NCBI RefSeq assembly: GCF_001880325.1
Contig: NZ_CP016312.1
Coordinates: 62,001-126,000, forward strand
Reading direction: 5' to 3'
From: Thermus brockianus
GTDB taxonomy: Bacteria; Deinococcota; Deinococci; Deinococcales; Thermaceae
DNA: 64,000 nt
Shown here: one piece after another, positions 8,914 to 17,487 of the stretch
Layout of the letters: every line of letters begins with the position of its first letter
Numbering within the stretch: the stretch's first letter is position 1
Program-made: the position numbers and the translations under genes
Notes under the pieces: model-generated
Told to the model about the DNA's origin: nothing
Seen by the model: only the letters and a program-made list of their open reading frames with translations
Database searches by the model: none

Positions 8914-10211
8914 CTACCGCCTCCAGGCCTCCACCACCCAGGGAGGGAGCTGGTAGGGCCGCACGCCCGCATACCCCACCACCCGGTCCCCCGCGCGCCA
9001 AGCCCGGGGCCAGAAGGCCTGCATCCGGTTCCCCACCCACTGGACGCCCAGGCCCGTGGTGTACCCAGGGCCCCAGGTGACGTCATGCACCTTGTCAAAG
9101 ACAATCCTGCCCGAGGGGCCCACGTGGTCCGTGGCCTCGAGGGCCTTGACCACCGCCTCGGCTTCCAGGCTCCCCGCCCGGAGGATGGCCTCCTTCAGGA
9201 GGTGGAGGGCCACGTAGGCCCCGCTGGCCGTGTAGATGGGGAAGCGCTTGAAACGGCTCTGGAAGTTGCTGATGAAGGGAAGGGTCTTGGGCGTTATGGC
9301 CACGCCCGGGGCCAGGGTGTTCAGCGTGGCCACATAAGCCCCCAGTCCGTCTGTGGCCTGGAGCCACGTTTCCTGCTGGGCTTCCACATTGATTCCCACG
9401 GGGGCGGCGGGGATCTTGAGCCTACCCCAGTCCCGGCCAAAAGGTACCCCTACGGGCCCCGAGAGGACCGTGTAGATCACCTGGGCTTGGGCCCGCTGGA
9501 TGGCGGTGAGCTCAGGCGTGACGTCCGTGGCCGTGGCCGAGGGCCGCCAGACCCCCACCACCTCGGCCCCGTACCCTTGGGGGGGTGGGGCGGCGATGAG
9601 GCGGCTTGCCGTTTCCACCAGGGGATCGGCCCAGGCGGCCCGTTCGGCCAGGATGGCCACCTTGGGCTTGGGCAGGTTGAGCTGTTGGCGCATCGCCTGC
9701 ACCACCTCTCCTAAGAGGAGCAGGGAGGTGCGTGCCAGGTCGCTGGATTTGTTGGGGCTCACGCGGAAAAGGTACTTGAAGCGCTCGTAGTTGCGATCCA
9801 CCCGGCCAGCGAGGATGCCGTCTAGGGCGGCACCCGTGATGAGGAAAGGCTTCTTGTAGTCCGCCGCTACCTCGGTCATGGCCAGGACAGCTTCGCTGCG
9901 AAAGCCCCCGATGAGGAAGTCCACCCTTTGGGCCGTGATGGCCCGTTCCACGGCGGTGGCAGCATCCGTCACGCTGGTGATCTCGTTGGTGTCCACGCGA
10001 ACGAGCTCAATTCGGAACGCCCGGCCGCCCACCACCACCCCGCCTTCCCGGTTGATCTCCTCCGCCGCTAGGGTGGCCCCGTACCACGTGTGCTCCCCTT
10101 GAACGAACGCCATAGGGCCCACCACGCCCACGCGAATGACCTGGGCGAAGGCGGACCCCCCAGGGTGGCCAGCAACACCAAGAGGCTTGTCTTGGTCCAG
10201 CTACGCCCCAT
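8914..10211 (-). CDS. ABC transporter substrate-binding protein (Liv family), frameshifted in the signal peptide
   Basis: The mature part is intact from about 10150 to the stop at 8914 and has the type I periplasmic binding-protein fold (IRVGVVGPMAFVQGEHTWYG, AAEEINREGG, ending QLPPWVVEAWRR). A classic signal peptide, MGRSWTKTSLLVLLATLG, is encoded from ATG 10211 behind a strong GGGAGGGAGG ribosome site, but in another frame. The two frames meet at a run of six G on the - strand (10156-10161). One extra G, or two fewer, would join them as ...LATLGGSAFAQVIRVG. In the mature frame an in-frame TAG lies at 10201-10203, so as read the protein has no export signal. Sequencing error, real mutation or slippage are all possible. 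Confidence 0.8.
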
Positions 10212-10298
10212 CAGCCTCCCTCCCTTCCACCGGTGGGGCGCGCCTAAGTAAGCCTGCTAGGTGTAGACCCTGGCCCGCATGGAAAGCGCGCCCGAACT

Positions 10299-10314
10299 TA
10301 CCGACCGGTTGGTT
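10299..10314 (-). promoter_or_regulatory. TetR-family operator at the liv operon promoter
   Basis: TACCGACCGGTTGGTT is a near-palindrome (core ACCGACCGGTTGGT) of the same type as the site at 10542-10557. It covers the expected start of - strand transcription from the promoter at 10347-10318, a position suited to repression. It fits the pattern TACCGACCGNTNGGTN, which I recall for the Thermus thermophilus repressor PfmR (from memory, not searched). Confidence 0.7.
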
Positions 10315-10317
10315 ATC

Positions 10318-10347
10318 ATGCTAATCTGCCCCCTCCGCCCCTGTCAA
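10318..10347 (-). promoter_or_regulatory. promoter of the binding protein-livHM-ligase-livGF operon
   Basis: On the - strand, TTGACA at 10347-10342 is followed by an 18-nt spacer and TAGCAT at 10323-10318. The predicted transcript begins near 10311, inside the TetR operator. The same TTGACA-N18-TANNNT layout with an operator at +1 recurs in the divergent promoter of the regulator. Confidence 0.65.
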
Positions 10348-10505
10348 GTCCACCCGGGCTTGTCCGGGGTACACCCCAGAGGCGGGGGGAACACCCGCAA
10401 CGGGGATAGGGCCCACCCCCTCCGACCCACGCCCGCACCGCCGGGGCCCATGGCCGGCACCTTGCAGAACTTCCCGCAGGTGGTCTAGCACCCTTTGGGT
10501 CAAGC
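10348..10505. other. non-coding centre of the divergent control region
   Basis: No convincing gene, hairpin terminator or repeat was seen between the two divergent promoters. Short open frames here lack a ribosome site and resemble nothing I know. The whole gene-free stretch runs from 10212 to 10561 and is otherwise explained by the two promoters and two operators. Confidence 0.5.
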
Positions 10506-10535
10506 TTGACAAAAGCGAAGGGATAAGGCTATCGT
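10506..10535 (+). promoter_or_regulatory. promoter of the TetR regulator and acyl-CoA operon
   Basis: TTGACA (10506-10511), an 18-nt spacer and TATCGT (10530-10535). Transcription would start near 10542, at the left end of the operator, giving a short leader before ATG 10562. Confidence 0.6.
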
Positions 10536-10541
10536 GGAACT

Positions 10542-10557
10542 TACCGACCGGTCGGTG
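10542..10557 (+). promoter_or_regulatory. TetR-family operator, autoregulatory
   Basis: TACCGACCGGTCGGTG contains the perfect 14-bp palindrome ACCGACCGGTCGGT. It ends 4 nt before the start codon of the TetR gene, so binding would block that gene and the operon behind it. Confidence 0.75.
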
Positions 10558-10561
10558 ACCT

Positions 10562-11152
10562 ATGGTGACCACCACGAAAGTGCGCATCCTCGAGGAGGCC
10601 GCCAAACTCTTCACCGAGAAGGGTTACGAGGCCACGAGCGTCCAGGACGTCGCCCAAGCCCTGGGCCTTTCCAAAGCGGCCCTCTACCACCACTTCCGGA
10701 GCAAGGAGGAGATCCTTTTGGCCATCAGCCTCCAGGCCCTGGAGGGCCTGGTGCGGGCCGGGGAGGAGGCCCTGGCCCACCCGGACCCGAAAGAGGCGCT
10801 TCTCCGCTTCATGGAGGCCCATGCCCGCTACTTTGAGGAGAACTACCCCTTCTTCGTCACCATGCTCCAGGGCATAAAAAGCCTCTCCCCGGAAAACCGG
10901 GCCCTCACCAACCGGCTTCGGGACCGGCACGAGGCGAACCTTAGGGCCATCCTTCGGCGGGGCGTGGAAGCGGGCGTCTTCCGCCCCGTGGACGTGGCCC
11001 TGACGGGCCGGGCGGTGCTCTCCCTCCTCAACTGGATGATCCGCTGGTTCCGCCCGGGAGGGCCCATGCGGGCGGTGGAGGTGGCCCGCGCCTATCACGA
11101 CCTGATCCTTAGGGGGTTAGAGGATGGAAGTACCCGAGCACAAGGAGCTTAG
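10562..11152 (+). CDS. TetR-family transcriptional repressor (PfmR/FadR-like)
   Basis: A 196-residue regulator. Residues about 10-50 form the TetR helix-turn-helix (ILEEAAKLFTEKGYEATSVQD, then VAQALGLSKAALYHHFRSKEE). The C-terminal half is helical, typical of the ligand-binding domain that in this family senses acyl-CoA esters. The perfect palindrome immediately upstream and the matching one at 10299 make autoregulation and control of the divergent importer operon likely. In Thermus, TetR proteins with this operator type govern fatty-acid and phenylacetate metabolism (PfmR, as I recall). FadR-like assignment is the alternative. The 3' end overlaps the acyl-CoA dehydrogenase start by 29 nt. 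Confidence 0.85.
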   Translation: MVTTTKVRILEEAAKLFTEKGYEATSVQDVAQALGLSKAALYHHFRSKEEILLAISLQALEGLVRAGEEALAHPDPKEALLRFMEAHARYFEENYPFFVTMLQGIKSLSPENRALTNRLRDRHEANLRAILRRGVEAGVFRPVDVALTGRAVLSLLNWMIRWFRPGGPMRAVEVARAYHDLILRGLEDGSTRAQGA

Positions 11153-12269
11153 GGCCTTGGCCCGCCGCTTCCTGGAGGAGGCGGCCCCGGCCCTGAGGGA
11201 GTACGAGGAGAAGGAGGCCTTCCCCTGGCCCTTGGTGCGGCGTATGGGGGAGCTGGGCTTCCTAGGCGTTTTCGTCCCCGAGGACCTGGGCGGGGCGGGG
11301 CTGGACTTCTTCGCCTACCTTGCCCTTTTGGAGGAGATGGGAGGCTACGCCTCCTTGCGCTCCATCCTCTCCGTGCAGCAGAGCCTGGTCCTCACCCCTC
11401 TCCTCACCTACGGCACGGAGACGCAAAAGAAGCGGTATGTACCCCTCCTCGCCCGAGGAGAGGTCCTTGGCGCCTTCGGCCTTACCGAGCCCGAGGCGGG
11501 GTCGGATGCCGCAAGCCTCCGCACCCGGGCCTATAGGGACGGCGACCATTACATCTTGGAAGGCCAGAAGACCTTTATCTCCCACGGCAACGTGGCCGAG
11601 GTCTTCCTCATCTTCGCCAAGACGGACCCCGACAAGGGGGCCAAGGGCATCACCTGCTTCCTGGTGGAGCGGCAGGATGGGGTGCGCACGAGCCCCTTGA
11701 AGGGGAAGCTCGGCCTGAGGGCGGCGGACACGGGCATGGTCTTCCTGGACGGGGTGCGGGTGCCCAAGGAGCGGGTGTTGGGCCAGGAAGGGGAGGGCTT
11801 TAGGATCGCCCTTTCCACCTTGGACACGGGCCGCATCTCCTTGGCGGCGGGGGCGGTGGGGCTCATGGGGCGGGCGTTGGCGCTTTCCCTTGCCTATGTG
11901 AAGGAGAGGCGGCAGTTTGGCCGGCCCATCGCCGGTTTCCAACTGGTCCAGGAGCACCTGGCGGAGATGAAGCTGGATCTGGAGGCCTCGAGGCTCCTCA
12001 CCTACCAGGCGGCCTGGAAAAAGGTCAAGGGGGAGCCCTACACCCTAGAGGCCAGCCTCGCCAAGCTCTACGCCTCCGAGGCCGCCAACCGGGTGGCCTA
12101 CCGGGCCATCCAGGTCCACGGCGGCTACGGCTTCTTTGAGGAGTACGAGGTGGCCAGGCTCTACCGGGACGCCCGCATCCTGACCCTCTACGAGGGGACA
12201 AGCGAGGTGCAGAAGCTCATCATTGGGGCGCACCTCACGGGAACGAAGGCTTTTGACCCAGGGAGGTGA
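11124..12269 (+). CDS. acyl-CoA dehydrogenase
   Basis: A 381-residue FAD flavoenzyme introducing the alpha,beta double bond of an acyl-CoA, the first oxidation of beta-oxidation. Family signatures are FGLTEPEAGSDAASLRT (N-terminal half) and RRQFGRPIAGFQLVQEHLA plus QVHGGYGFFEEYEVARLYRDAR (C-terminal). The catalytic glutamate sits in LYEGTSEVQ at about residue 357. Length is standard. It is the first enzyme of an operon headed by the TetR gene and followed by a reductase, a MaoC hydratase, a thioesterase and a CoA ligase, which together form most of an acyl-CoA degradation route. Confidence 0.92.
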   Translation: MEVPEHKELRALARRFLEEAAPALREYEEKEAFPWPLVRRMGELGFLGVFVPEDLGGAGLDFFAYLALLEEMGGYASLRSILSVQQSLVLTPLLTYGTETQKKRYVPLLARGEVLGAFGLTEPEAGSDAASLRTRAYRDGDHYILEGQKTFISHGNVAEVFLIFAKTDPDKGAKGITCFLVERQDGVRTSPLKGKLGLRAADTGMVFLDGVRVPKERVLGQEGEGFRIALSTLDTGRISLAAGAVGLMGRALALSLAYVKERRQFGRPIAGFQLVQEHLAEMKLDLEASRLLTYQAAWKKVKGEPYTLEASLAKLYASEAANRVAYRAIQVHGGYGFFEEYEVARLYRDARILTLYEGTSEVQKLIIGAHLTGTKAFDPGR

Positions 12270-12276
12270 GGGTGGT

Positions 12277-13524
12277 ATGCGGCTTTGGCGGCTTTTGGCG
12301 CTAGGCATGGCCCTCCTGGGCCTGGCCTTGGCCCAGGTGCGGGAGGGGGTGGACCTCGGGGTGCTCCAGGCCTTCAAGGCCCGCCTCGAGGCGGAGGTAG
12401 CCCAGGGCCGGCTCCCCGGCGCGGTGGTCCTGGTGGCACGGAACGGCCAGGTGGTCTTCCACGAGGCGGTGGGCTACCTGGACCCCAAGGCGCGGACCCC
12501 CATGGCCAAGGAGGCCATCTTCCGCATCTACTCCATGACGAAGCCCTTGACCTCGGTTCTCGCCCTACAGCTCGTGGAGGAGGGGCGGCTTTTCCTCACG
12601 GACCCCCTTGCCCTCTACCTCCCCGAGTTCCGGGAGATACGGGTGGGGGTGGAGCGGGCAGGCCCCGAAGGAAGGCCGGTGCTGGAGCTTGCGCCGTCCC
12701 AAAGGCCCATCACCCTCTACGACCTCCTGCGCCACACCTCGGGCATCACCTACGGCATCTTCTTTGACTCCCTGGTGAAGCAGGAGTACCGCAAGGTAAA
12801 CGCCGACGCCCTGGACCAGACCCGGGAGGAGTTTTTGGCCAAGCTCGCCCGCCTTCCCCTCCAGTTCCAGCCTGGCACCCTCTGGGAGTACGGCAACTCC
12901 ACGGACCTTCTCGGCCACCTCCTGGAAAGGGTCACGGGCAAGAGCCTCGCCGAACTCATGGAGGAAAGGATCTTCCGGCCCTTGGGCATGGTGGATAGCG
13001 GCTTCCAGGTGCCCCCGGAAAAGTGGGGCCGTGTTGCGGAACCTCCCGAGCGGGATCCCTTCACGGGAACCCCTACCCCCCTTCCCCTGAACGTGCGGGA
13101 GGCGCCCAAGCGCTATTCCGGCGGGGCAGGCGCCGTGGCCACAGCCCAGGACTACCACCGCTTTCTGCAGGCCCTGTTGAACGGCGGGGAGTTTGGGGGA
13201 CGGCGCATCCTCTCCCGCAAGGGGGTGGAGCTCCTCACCCAGGACCACCTGGGTCCCCTCTACCTTCCCTCCCTACAACGGGGGGCCCCTTACCTCCCCG
13301 GCTTCGGGTACGGCTTCGGCCTGGGGGTGGCGGTGCGCCTCGAGGACGGGGGAAGCCCCTTGCCCGGCTCCAAGGGGGATTATTACTGGGCGGGGCTTTT
13401 TGGCACCTACTTCTTCGTGGACCCCAAGGAACGCCTCATCGGCGTTTTCATGATGCAGAACCCCGGGGGGCGCACCTATTACGCCGGGCTTTTCCGGAAC
13501 GCCGTTTACGCCAGCCTGCGCTGA
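12277..13524 (+). CDS. secreted serine hydrolase, beta-lactamase/esterase (class C-like) family
   Basis: 415 residues with a clear signal peptide at 1-20 (MRLWRLLALGMALLGLALAQ). The penicillin-binding fold motifs are present: SxxK as S86-M-T-K89 and Y205-G-N207, plus the family stretch LLRHTSGITYG. Such proteins are often esterases rather than true beta-lactamases. Here, inside an acyl-CoA operon, it may release acyl chains from esters outside the cytoplasm for the downstream ligase (inference). ATG 12277 is chosen because it begins the signal peptide and follows a GGAGGTGAGGG ribosome site. The TGA overlaps the next ATG. Confidence 0.85.
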   Translation: MRLWRLLALGMALLGLALAQVREGVDLGVLQAFKARLEAEVAQGRLPGAVVLVARNGQVVFHEAVGYLDPKARTPMAKEAIFRIYSMTKPLTSVLALQLVEEGRLFLTDPLALYLPEFREIRVGVERAGPEGRPVLELAPSQRPITLYDLLRHTSGITYGIFFDSLVKQEYRKVNADALDQTREEFLAKLARLPLQFQPGTLWEYGNSTDLLGHLLERVTGKSLAELMEERIFRPLGMVDSGFQVPPEKWGRVAEPPERDPFTGTPTPLPLNVREAPKRYSGGAGAVATAQDYHRFLQALLNGGEFGGRRILSRKGVELLTQDHLGPLYLPSLQRGAPYLPGFGYGFGLGVAVRLEDGGSPLPGSKGDYYWAGLFGTYFFVDPKERLIGVFMMQNPGGRTYYAGLFRNAVYASLR

Positions 13525-14285
13525 TGGGGAGGCTCTCGGACAAAACCGTGCTCGTGACCGGAGCGGCCCATGGCATCGGCCGGGCGGCCTTGGAGCTCTT
13601 TGCCCGGGAAGGGGCTAGGCTCGTGGCGGTGGATGTGGAGGAGGAGGCCTTGGCCGAGGCCGTGGCTCCCCTGGAAGGGGAGGCGGTGGCCGTGGTGGCC
13701 GATGTAAGCGTCCCCGAAGGGGTGGAGGAGGCCTTCCGGGAGGCCTTGGAGGAGTTCGGGACGCTCCACGGGGTGGCCCACTTCGCGGGGATAGCCCATA
13801 GCGGCCTCTCTTGGAAGCTCCCCTTGGCGGAGTGGGAACGGGTGCTCCGGGTGAACCTCACGGGAAGTTTCCTGGTGGCCCGAAAAGCGGGGGAGGCCAT
13901 GGAGGGGGGAAGCCTCGTCCTCACCAGCTCCGTGGCCGCCTTGGGTGCCCTGGGCCTTGCCCACTACGCCGCGAGCAAAATGGCCGTGGTAGGCCTCGCC
14001 CGCACCTTGGCCTTGGAGCTTGCCCGCAAGGGCATCCGGGTTAACGTCCTCGTCCCGGGCCTCATCGCCACCCGGATGACCACGGGGTTGCCCGAATGGG
14101 CATGGCGGCGAGAGGTGGAGGCCACCCCCCTTGGCCGGGAAGGCCGCCCCGAGGAGGTGGCCCAGGCGGCCCTCTTCCTCCTCTCCGATGAGGCGAGCTA
14201 TATCACCGGCCAGGCCCTTTACGTGGACGGGGGCCGCTCCATCGTGGGCCCCGGGGCTTACCTTTCGCTTGCGCAGAGGAGGTGA
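13524..14285 (+). CDS. short-chain dehydrogenase/reductase (FabG-like)
   Basis: 253 residues with the classical SDR layout: cofactor loop TGAAHGIG at about 12-19, active-site Y148-x3-K152 in HYAASKMAVVG, and the C-terminal GQALYVDGG. It resembles 3-hydroxyacyl-CoA/3-oxoacyl-ACP oxidoreductases. Between the acyl-CoA dehydrogenase and the MaoC hydratase, a 3-hydroxyacyl-CoA dehydrogenase role is the natural reading (inference). The start codon overlaps the hydrolase stop (TGATG). The frame is open far upstream inside the hydrolase gene, but that part is not protein-like. Confidence 0.88.
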   Translation: MGRLSDKTVLVTGAAHGIGRAALELFAREGARLVAVDVEEEALAEAVAPLEGEAVAVVADVSVPEGVEEAFREALEEFGTLHGVAHFAGIAHSGLSWKLPLAEWERVLRVNLTGSFLVARKAGEAMEGGSLVLTSSVAALGALGLAHYAASKMAVVGLARTLALELARKGIRVNVLVPGLIATRMTTGLPEWAWRREVEATPLGREGRPEEVAQAALFLLSDEASYITGQALYVDGGRSIVGPGAYLSLAQRR

Positions 14286-14291
14286 TGGGAG

Positions 14292-14738
14292 ATGCCCATG
14301 TACTTTGAGGACTTTGAGGTCGGCCAAAGGTTTTCCACCCCGGCCCGCACGGTGACGGAGGCGGACGTGGTGAACTTCGCCGGGGTTTCCGGGGACTATA
14401 ACCCCATCCACACCGACGCCGAGTTCGCCAAGGAAACCCCCTTTGGCCAGCGCATCGCCCACGGGCTTTTGGTGCTTTCCATGCTCACGGGGCTTCGGCA
14501 ACGGGCGGGCCACTTTGAGGGCACCATCATCGCCTGGATGGAGATCCGGAACTACCGCTTCCTGAAGCCTGTCTTCATCGGGGACACGGTGCGGGGGGAA
14601 AGCGAAATCGTGGAGAAGCGGGAAACCAGCAAGCCGGACCGGGGCATCCTGGTGCAGAGGGTCAAGGTCTACAACCAGCGGGGCGAGGTGGTGCAGGAAG
14701 GGGAGTTCGTCACCCTGGTGCGGCGGAGGCCCGCTTGA
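14292..14738 (+). CDS. MaoC-family (R)-specific enoyl-CoA hydratase
   Basis: A 148-residue hot-dog fold protein. The hydratase 2 motif is complete: FAGVSGDYNPIHTD with its catalytic Asp and His, followed by PFGQRIAHGLLVLSML. It hydrates trans-2-enoyl-CoA, giving 3-hydroxyacyl-CoA for the preceding SDR. Length matches single-domain PhaJ/MaoC proteins. It overlaps the following thioesterase start by 4 nt. Confidence 0.88.
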   Translation: MPMYFEDFEVGQRFSTPARTVTEADVVNFAGVSGDYNPIHTDAEFAKETPFGQRIAHGLLVLSMLTGLRQRAGHFEGTIIAWMEIRNYRFLKPVFIGDTVRGESEIVEKRETSKPDRGILVQRVKVYNQRGEVVQEGEFVTLVRRRPA

Positions 14739-15088
14739 GCCCCTTTGCCCGGTGGTTCCAGGCGGAGGTCCTGAGGAAGGAAAAGGGCGAGGCGGAGCTT
14801 CGCCTACAGGTGCGGGAAGAGTTCCTGCAGGGCCAAGGCCTCGTGCATGGCGGCATCCTCGCCGCCCTGTTGGATAGCGCCCTGGGCCAGGCGGTGGAAA
14901 GCTTAGGGGTCAAGGTGGTCACGGCCGAGCTTTCCGTGAGCTACCTACGCCCTGTACGGGAGGGGGTGCTCCTCGCCCGGGGGTGGGTGGTCCACCCCGG
15001 CCGGCACCTCCTCCACGCCGCCGGGGAGGTCCTTTGGGAGGGGAAGCGGGTGGCCTTCGCCAAGGGGGTCTTCTACCGGGTAGCCTAG
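14735..15088 (+). CDS. hot-dog thioesterase, PaaI family
   Basis: 117 residues. The start is TTG 14735, overlapping the MaoC stop (TTGA). It has the PaaI-type catalytic stretch LVHGGILAALLDSALGQAVES and the strand pattern ELSVSYLRPVREGVLLARG. Such enzymes hydrolyse stalled acyl- or aryl-CoA thioesters and free CoA. The precise acyl group is unknown. A second PaaI-type gene lies at 53890 in the phenylacetate operon. Confidence 0.82.
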   Translation: MSPFARWFQAEVLRKEKGEAELRLQVREEFLQGQGLVHGGILAALLDSALGQAVESLGVKVVTAELSVSYLRPVREGVLLARGWVVHPGRHLLHAAGEVLWEGKRVAFAKGVFYRVA

Positions 15089-15121
15089 GGCTATACTGGG
15101 TCTAAACGAAAGGGGGAAGCC

Positions 15122-16726
15122 ATGTTCCCAAGCACCATGATGGACGAGGAGCTGAACCTTTGGGACTTCCTGGAGAGGGCAGCGGCGCTTTTCGGGAGGA
15201 AAGAGGTGGTCTCCCGCCTCCACACCGGGGAGATCCACCGCACCACCTACGCCGAGGTTTACCGGCGGGCGAAGCGGCTCATGAGGGGGCTTAGGGCCCT
15301 CGGGGTAGGGGAGGGGGACCGGGTGGCCACGTTGGGCTTCAACCACTTCCGCCACCTCGAGGCCTACTTCGCCGTGCCCGGCATGGGGGCCGTGCTCCAC
15401 ACCGCCAACCCCCGCCTGAGCCCCAAGGAGATCGCCTACATCCTGAACCACGCCGAGGACAAGGTCCTCCTCTTTGACCCGAACCTCCTTTCCCTGGTGG
15501 AGGCCCTCCGCCCGGAACTGAAGACCGTGCGCCACTTCGTGGTCATGGACGAGAAGGCCCCCGAGGGGTACCTGGCCTACGAGGAGATTTTGGGAGAGGA
15601 GGCGGAGCCCCACCGGGTCCCCGAGCGGGCTGCCTGCGGCATGGCCTACACCACGGGGACCACCGGCCTACCCAAGGGGGTGGTGTACAGCCACCGGGCC
15701 CTGGTCCTCCACTCCTTGGCGGCCAGCCTCTTTGACGGCACGGCCCTTTCGGAAAGGGACGTGGTCCTTCCCGTGGTGCCCATGTTCCACGTGAACGCCT
15801 GGTGCCTCCCTTACGCCGCCACCCTGGTGGGGGCCAAACAGGTCCTGCCGGGGCCCCGCCTAGATCCCACCTCCTTGGTGGAGCTCTTTGACGGGGAGGG
15901 GGTCACCTTCACCGCCGGGGTGCCCACGGTGTGGCTCGCCTTGGCGGACCACCTGGAAAGCACCGGCCACCGCCTGCGGACCCTGAGGCGGTTGGTGGTG
16001 GGGGGTAGCGCCGCCCCCAAAAGCCTCATCGCCCGCTTTGAGAGGATGGGGATAGAGGTGCGCCAGGGCTACGGCCTCACGGAAACCTCCCCGGTGGTGG
16101 TGCAGAACTTCATCAAGAGCCACCTGGAGGGCCTCCCGGAAGAGGAGAAGCTCACCCTCAAGGCCAAGACCGGCCTCCCCATCCCCCTGGTGCGCCTACG
16201 GGTGGCGGACGAGGAGGGCCGCCCCGTGCCCCGGGACGGGAAGCGCATGGGGGAGATCCAGCTCAGGGGCCCTTGGATTACCCGGGGCTACTACCAAAAC
16301 GAGGAGGCGAGCCAAAGGGCCCTCACCGCCGACGGGTGGTTCCGCACGGGGGACATGGCCGTGTGGGACGAGGAGGGCTACGTGGAGATCAAGGACCGGC
16401 TCAAGGACCTCATCAAGTCGGGCGGGGAGTGGATCTCCAGCGTGGACTTGGAAAACGCCCTCATGGGCCACCCCAAGGTGAAGGAGGCGGCGGTGGTGGC
16501 CATCCCCCACCCCAAGTGGCAGGAGAGGCCCCTGGCGGTGGTGGTGCCGAGGGGCGAGGCGCCAACCCCTGAGGAGCTTGGCGCCCACCTCCTCCAGGCG
16601 GGCTTTGCCAAGTGGCAGCTTCCCGACGCCTACGTGTTCGTGGAGGAGATTCCTAGGACGAGCGCCGGCAAGTTCCTGAAGCGGGCCCTTAGGGAGCGGT
16701 ACAAGGACTACTACGGGGGTGTCTGA
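15122..16726 (+). CDS. long-chain fatty acid-CoA ligase
   Basis: 534 residues. I recognise this as a close homologue of the structurally known T. thermophilus long-chain fatty acyl-CoA synthetase; the opening FPSTMMDEELNLWDFLERA and much of the chain look the same, from memory. Motifs are YTTGTTGLPKG, the substrate-gate region FHVNAWCLPYA, QGYGLTETSPVV, the adenylate motif GWFRTGDMAVWDEEGYVEI, and a C-terminal catalytic lysine in TSAGKFLKRAL. It makes acyl-CoA for the dehydrogenase earlier in the operon. The stop overlaps the next gene. A TATACT box at 15092-15097 hints at an extra internal promoter, but no good -35 is visible. Confidence 0.93.
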   Translation: MFPSTMMDEELNLWDFLERAAALFGRKEVVSRLHTGEIHRTTYAEVYRRAKRLMRGLRALGVGEGDRVATLGFNHFRHLEAYFAVPGMGAVLHTANPRLSPKEIAYILNHAEDKVLLFDPNLLSLVEALRPELKTVRHFVVMDEKAPEGYLAYEEILGEEAEPHRVPERAACGMAYTTGTTGLPKGVVYSHRALVLHSLAASLFDGTALSERDVVLPVVPMFHVNAWCLPYAATLVGAKQVLPGPRLDPTSLVELFDGEGVTFTAGVPTVWLALADHLESTGHRLRTLRRLVVGGSAAPKSLIARFERMGIEVRQGYGLTETSPVVVQNFIKSHLEGLPEEEKLTLKAKTGLPIPLVRLRVADEEGRPVPRDGKRMGEIQLRGPWITRGYYQNEEASQRALTADGWFRTGDMAVWDEEGYVEIKDRLKDLIKSGGEWISSVDLENALMGHPKVKEAAVVAIPHPKWQERPLAVVVPRGEAPTPEELGAHLLQAGFAKWQLPDAYVFVEEIPRTSAGKFLKRALRERYKDYYGGV

Positions 16727-17487
16727 TGTTTTTGGAGCAATTTCGCTTGGATGGCAAGGCGGCCTTGGTGACGGGGGGCTCCCGGGGGCTTGGCCTCGAG
16801 GCGGCCCTGGCCCTCAAGGAGGCGGGGGCCAAGGTGGCGGTGATGGCCCGGCGGGCAAGCTTCTTTGAAGAGGCCCGCAAGCACCTGGGGGAGGATGCCC
16901 TCTACCTGGAAGGGGACGTGCGGGACGAGGCCCGCCTGGAGGAGCTTTGCGACCAGGTGGAACGGGAGCTCGGCCCCCTCACGGTCTTGGTGAACGCCGC
17001 CGGCATCAGCTGGGGTGCGCCCTCCCTGGAGATGCCCGTGGAAAAGGTGCGGGAGGTCCTGGAGGTGAACCTGGTGGGGGCCTTTTTGGCGAGCCGCGCC
17101 GCCGCCAAGCGCATGAAGGAAAGGGGCTACGGCAAGATCATCCACATCGCCTCCGTGGCCGGCCTTAAGGGGGAGTACCCCGAGGTCCTGGACGCCGTGG
17201 GCTACTCTGCCTCCAAGGGTGGGCTTGTAGCCCTTACCCGGGACCTGGCGGTGAAATGGGGGCGGTGGGGCATCCGGGTGAACGCCCTGGCCCCTGGGTT
17301 TTTCCCCACCCGCATGACGGAAAAGGTCCTGCCCAAGGCCGAGCCTCTCCTAAGGGCTACCTTGCCCTTGGGCCGGGCGGGGAGGCCCGGGGAGCTCGGG
17401 GGGGCGGTGCTCTTCCTGGCAAGCCCCGCCTCGGACTACATCACGGGGGTGGTCCTGCCCGTGGACGGCGGGGCCACGGCCCTTTAG
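16726..17487 (+). CDS. short-chain dehydrogenase/reductase
   Basis: 253 residues with SDR motifs TGGSRGLG near residue 17, NAAGISWG, a catalytic Y-x3-K in GYSASKGGLVALTRDLA near residue 160, and a C-terminal GVVLPVDGG. Start ATG overlaps the ligase stop (TGATG). It is the second SDR of this operon, perhaps with different chain length or stereochemistry; the substrate cannot be deduced. Its 3' end overlaps the convergent recombinase gene by 4 nt. Confidence 0.87.
   Translation: MFLEQFRLDGKAALVTGGSRGLGLEAALALKEAGAKVAVMARRASFFEEARKHLGEDALYLEGDVRDEARLEELCDQVERELGPLTVLVNAAGISWGAPSLEMPVEKVREVLEVNLVGAFLASRAAAKRMKERGYGKIIHIASVAGLKGEYPEVLDAVGYSASKGGLVALTRDLAVKWGRWGIRVNALAPGFFPTRMTEKVLPKAEPLLRATLPLGRAGRPGELGGAVLFLASPASDYITGVVLPVDGGATAL

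Noticed and set aside
10321-10614. 97-codon - strand ORF in the divergent control region
   Set aside because: Starts inside the TetR gene antisense, no ribosome site, no recognisable family.
15092-15097. TATACT as an internal promoter before the fatty acid-CoA ligase
   Set aside because: No acceptable -35 at 16-18 nt; kept only as a remark.
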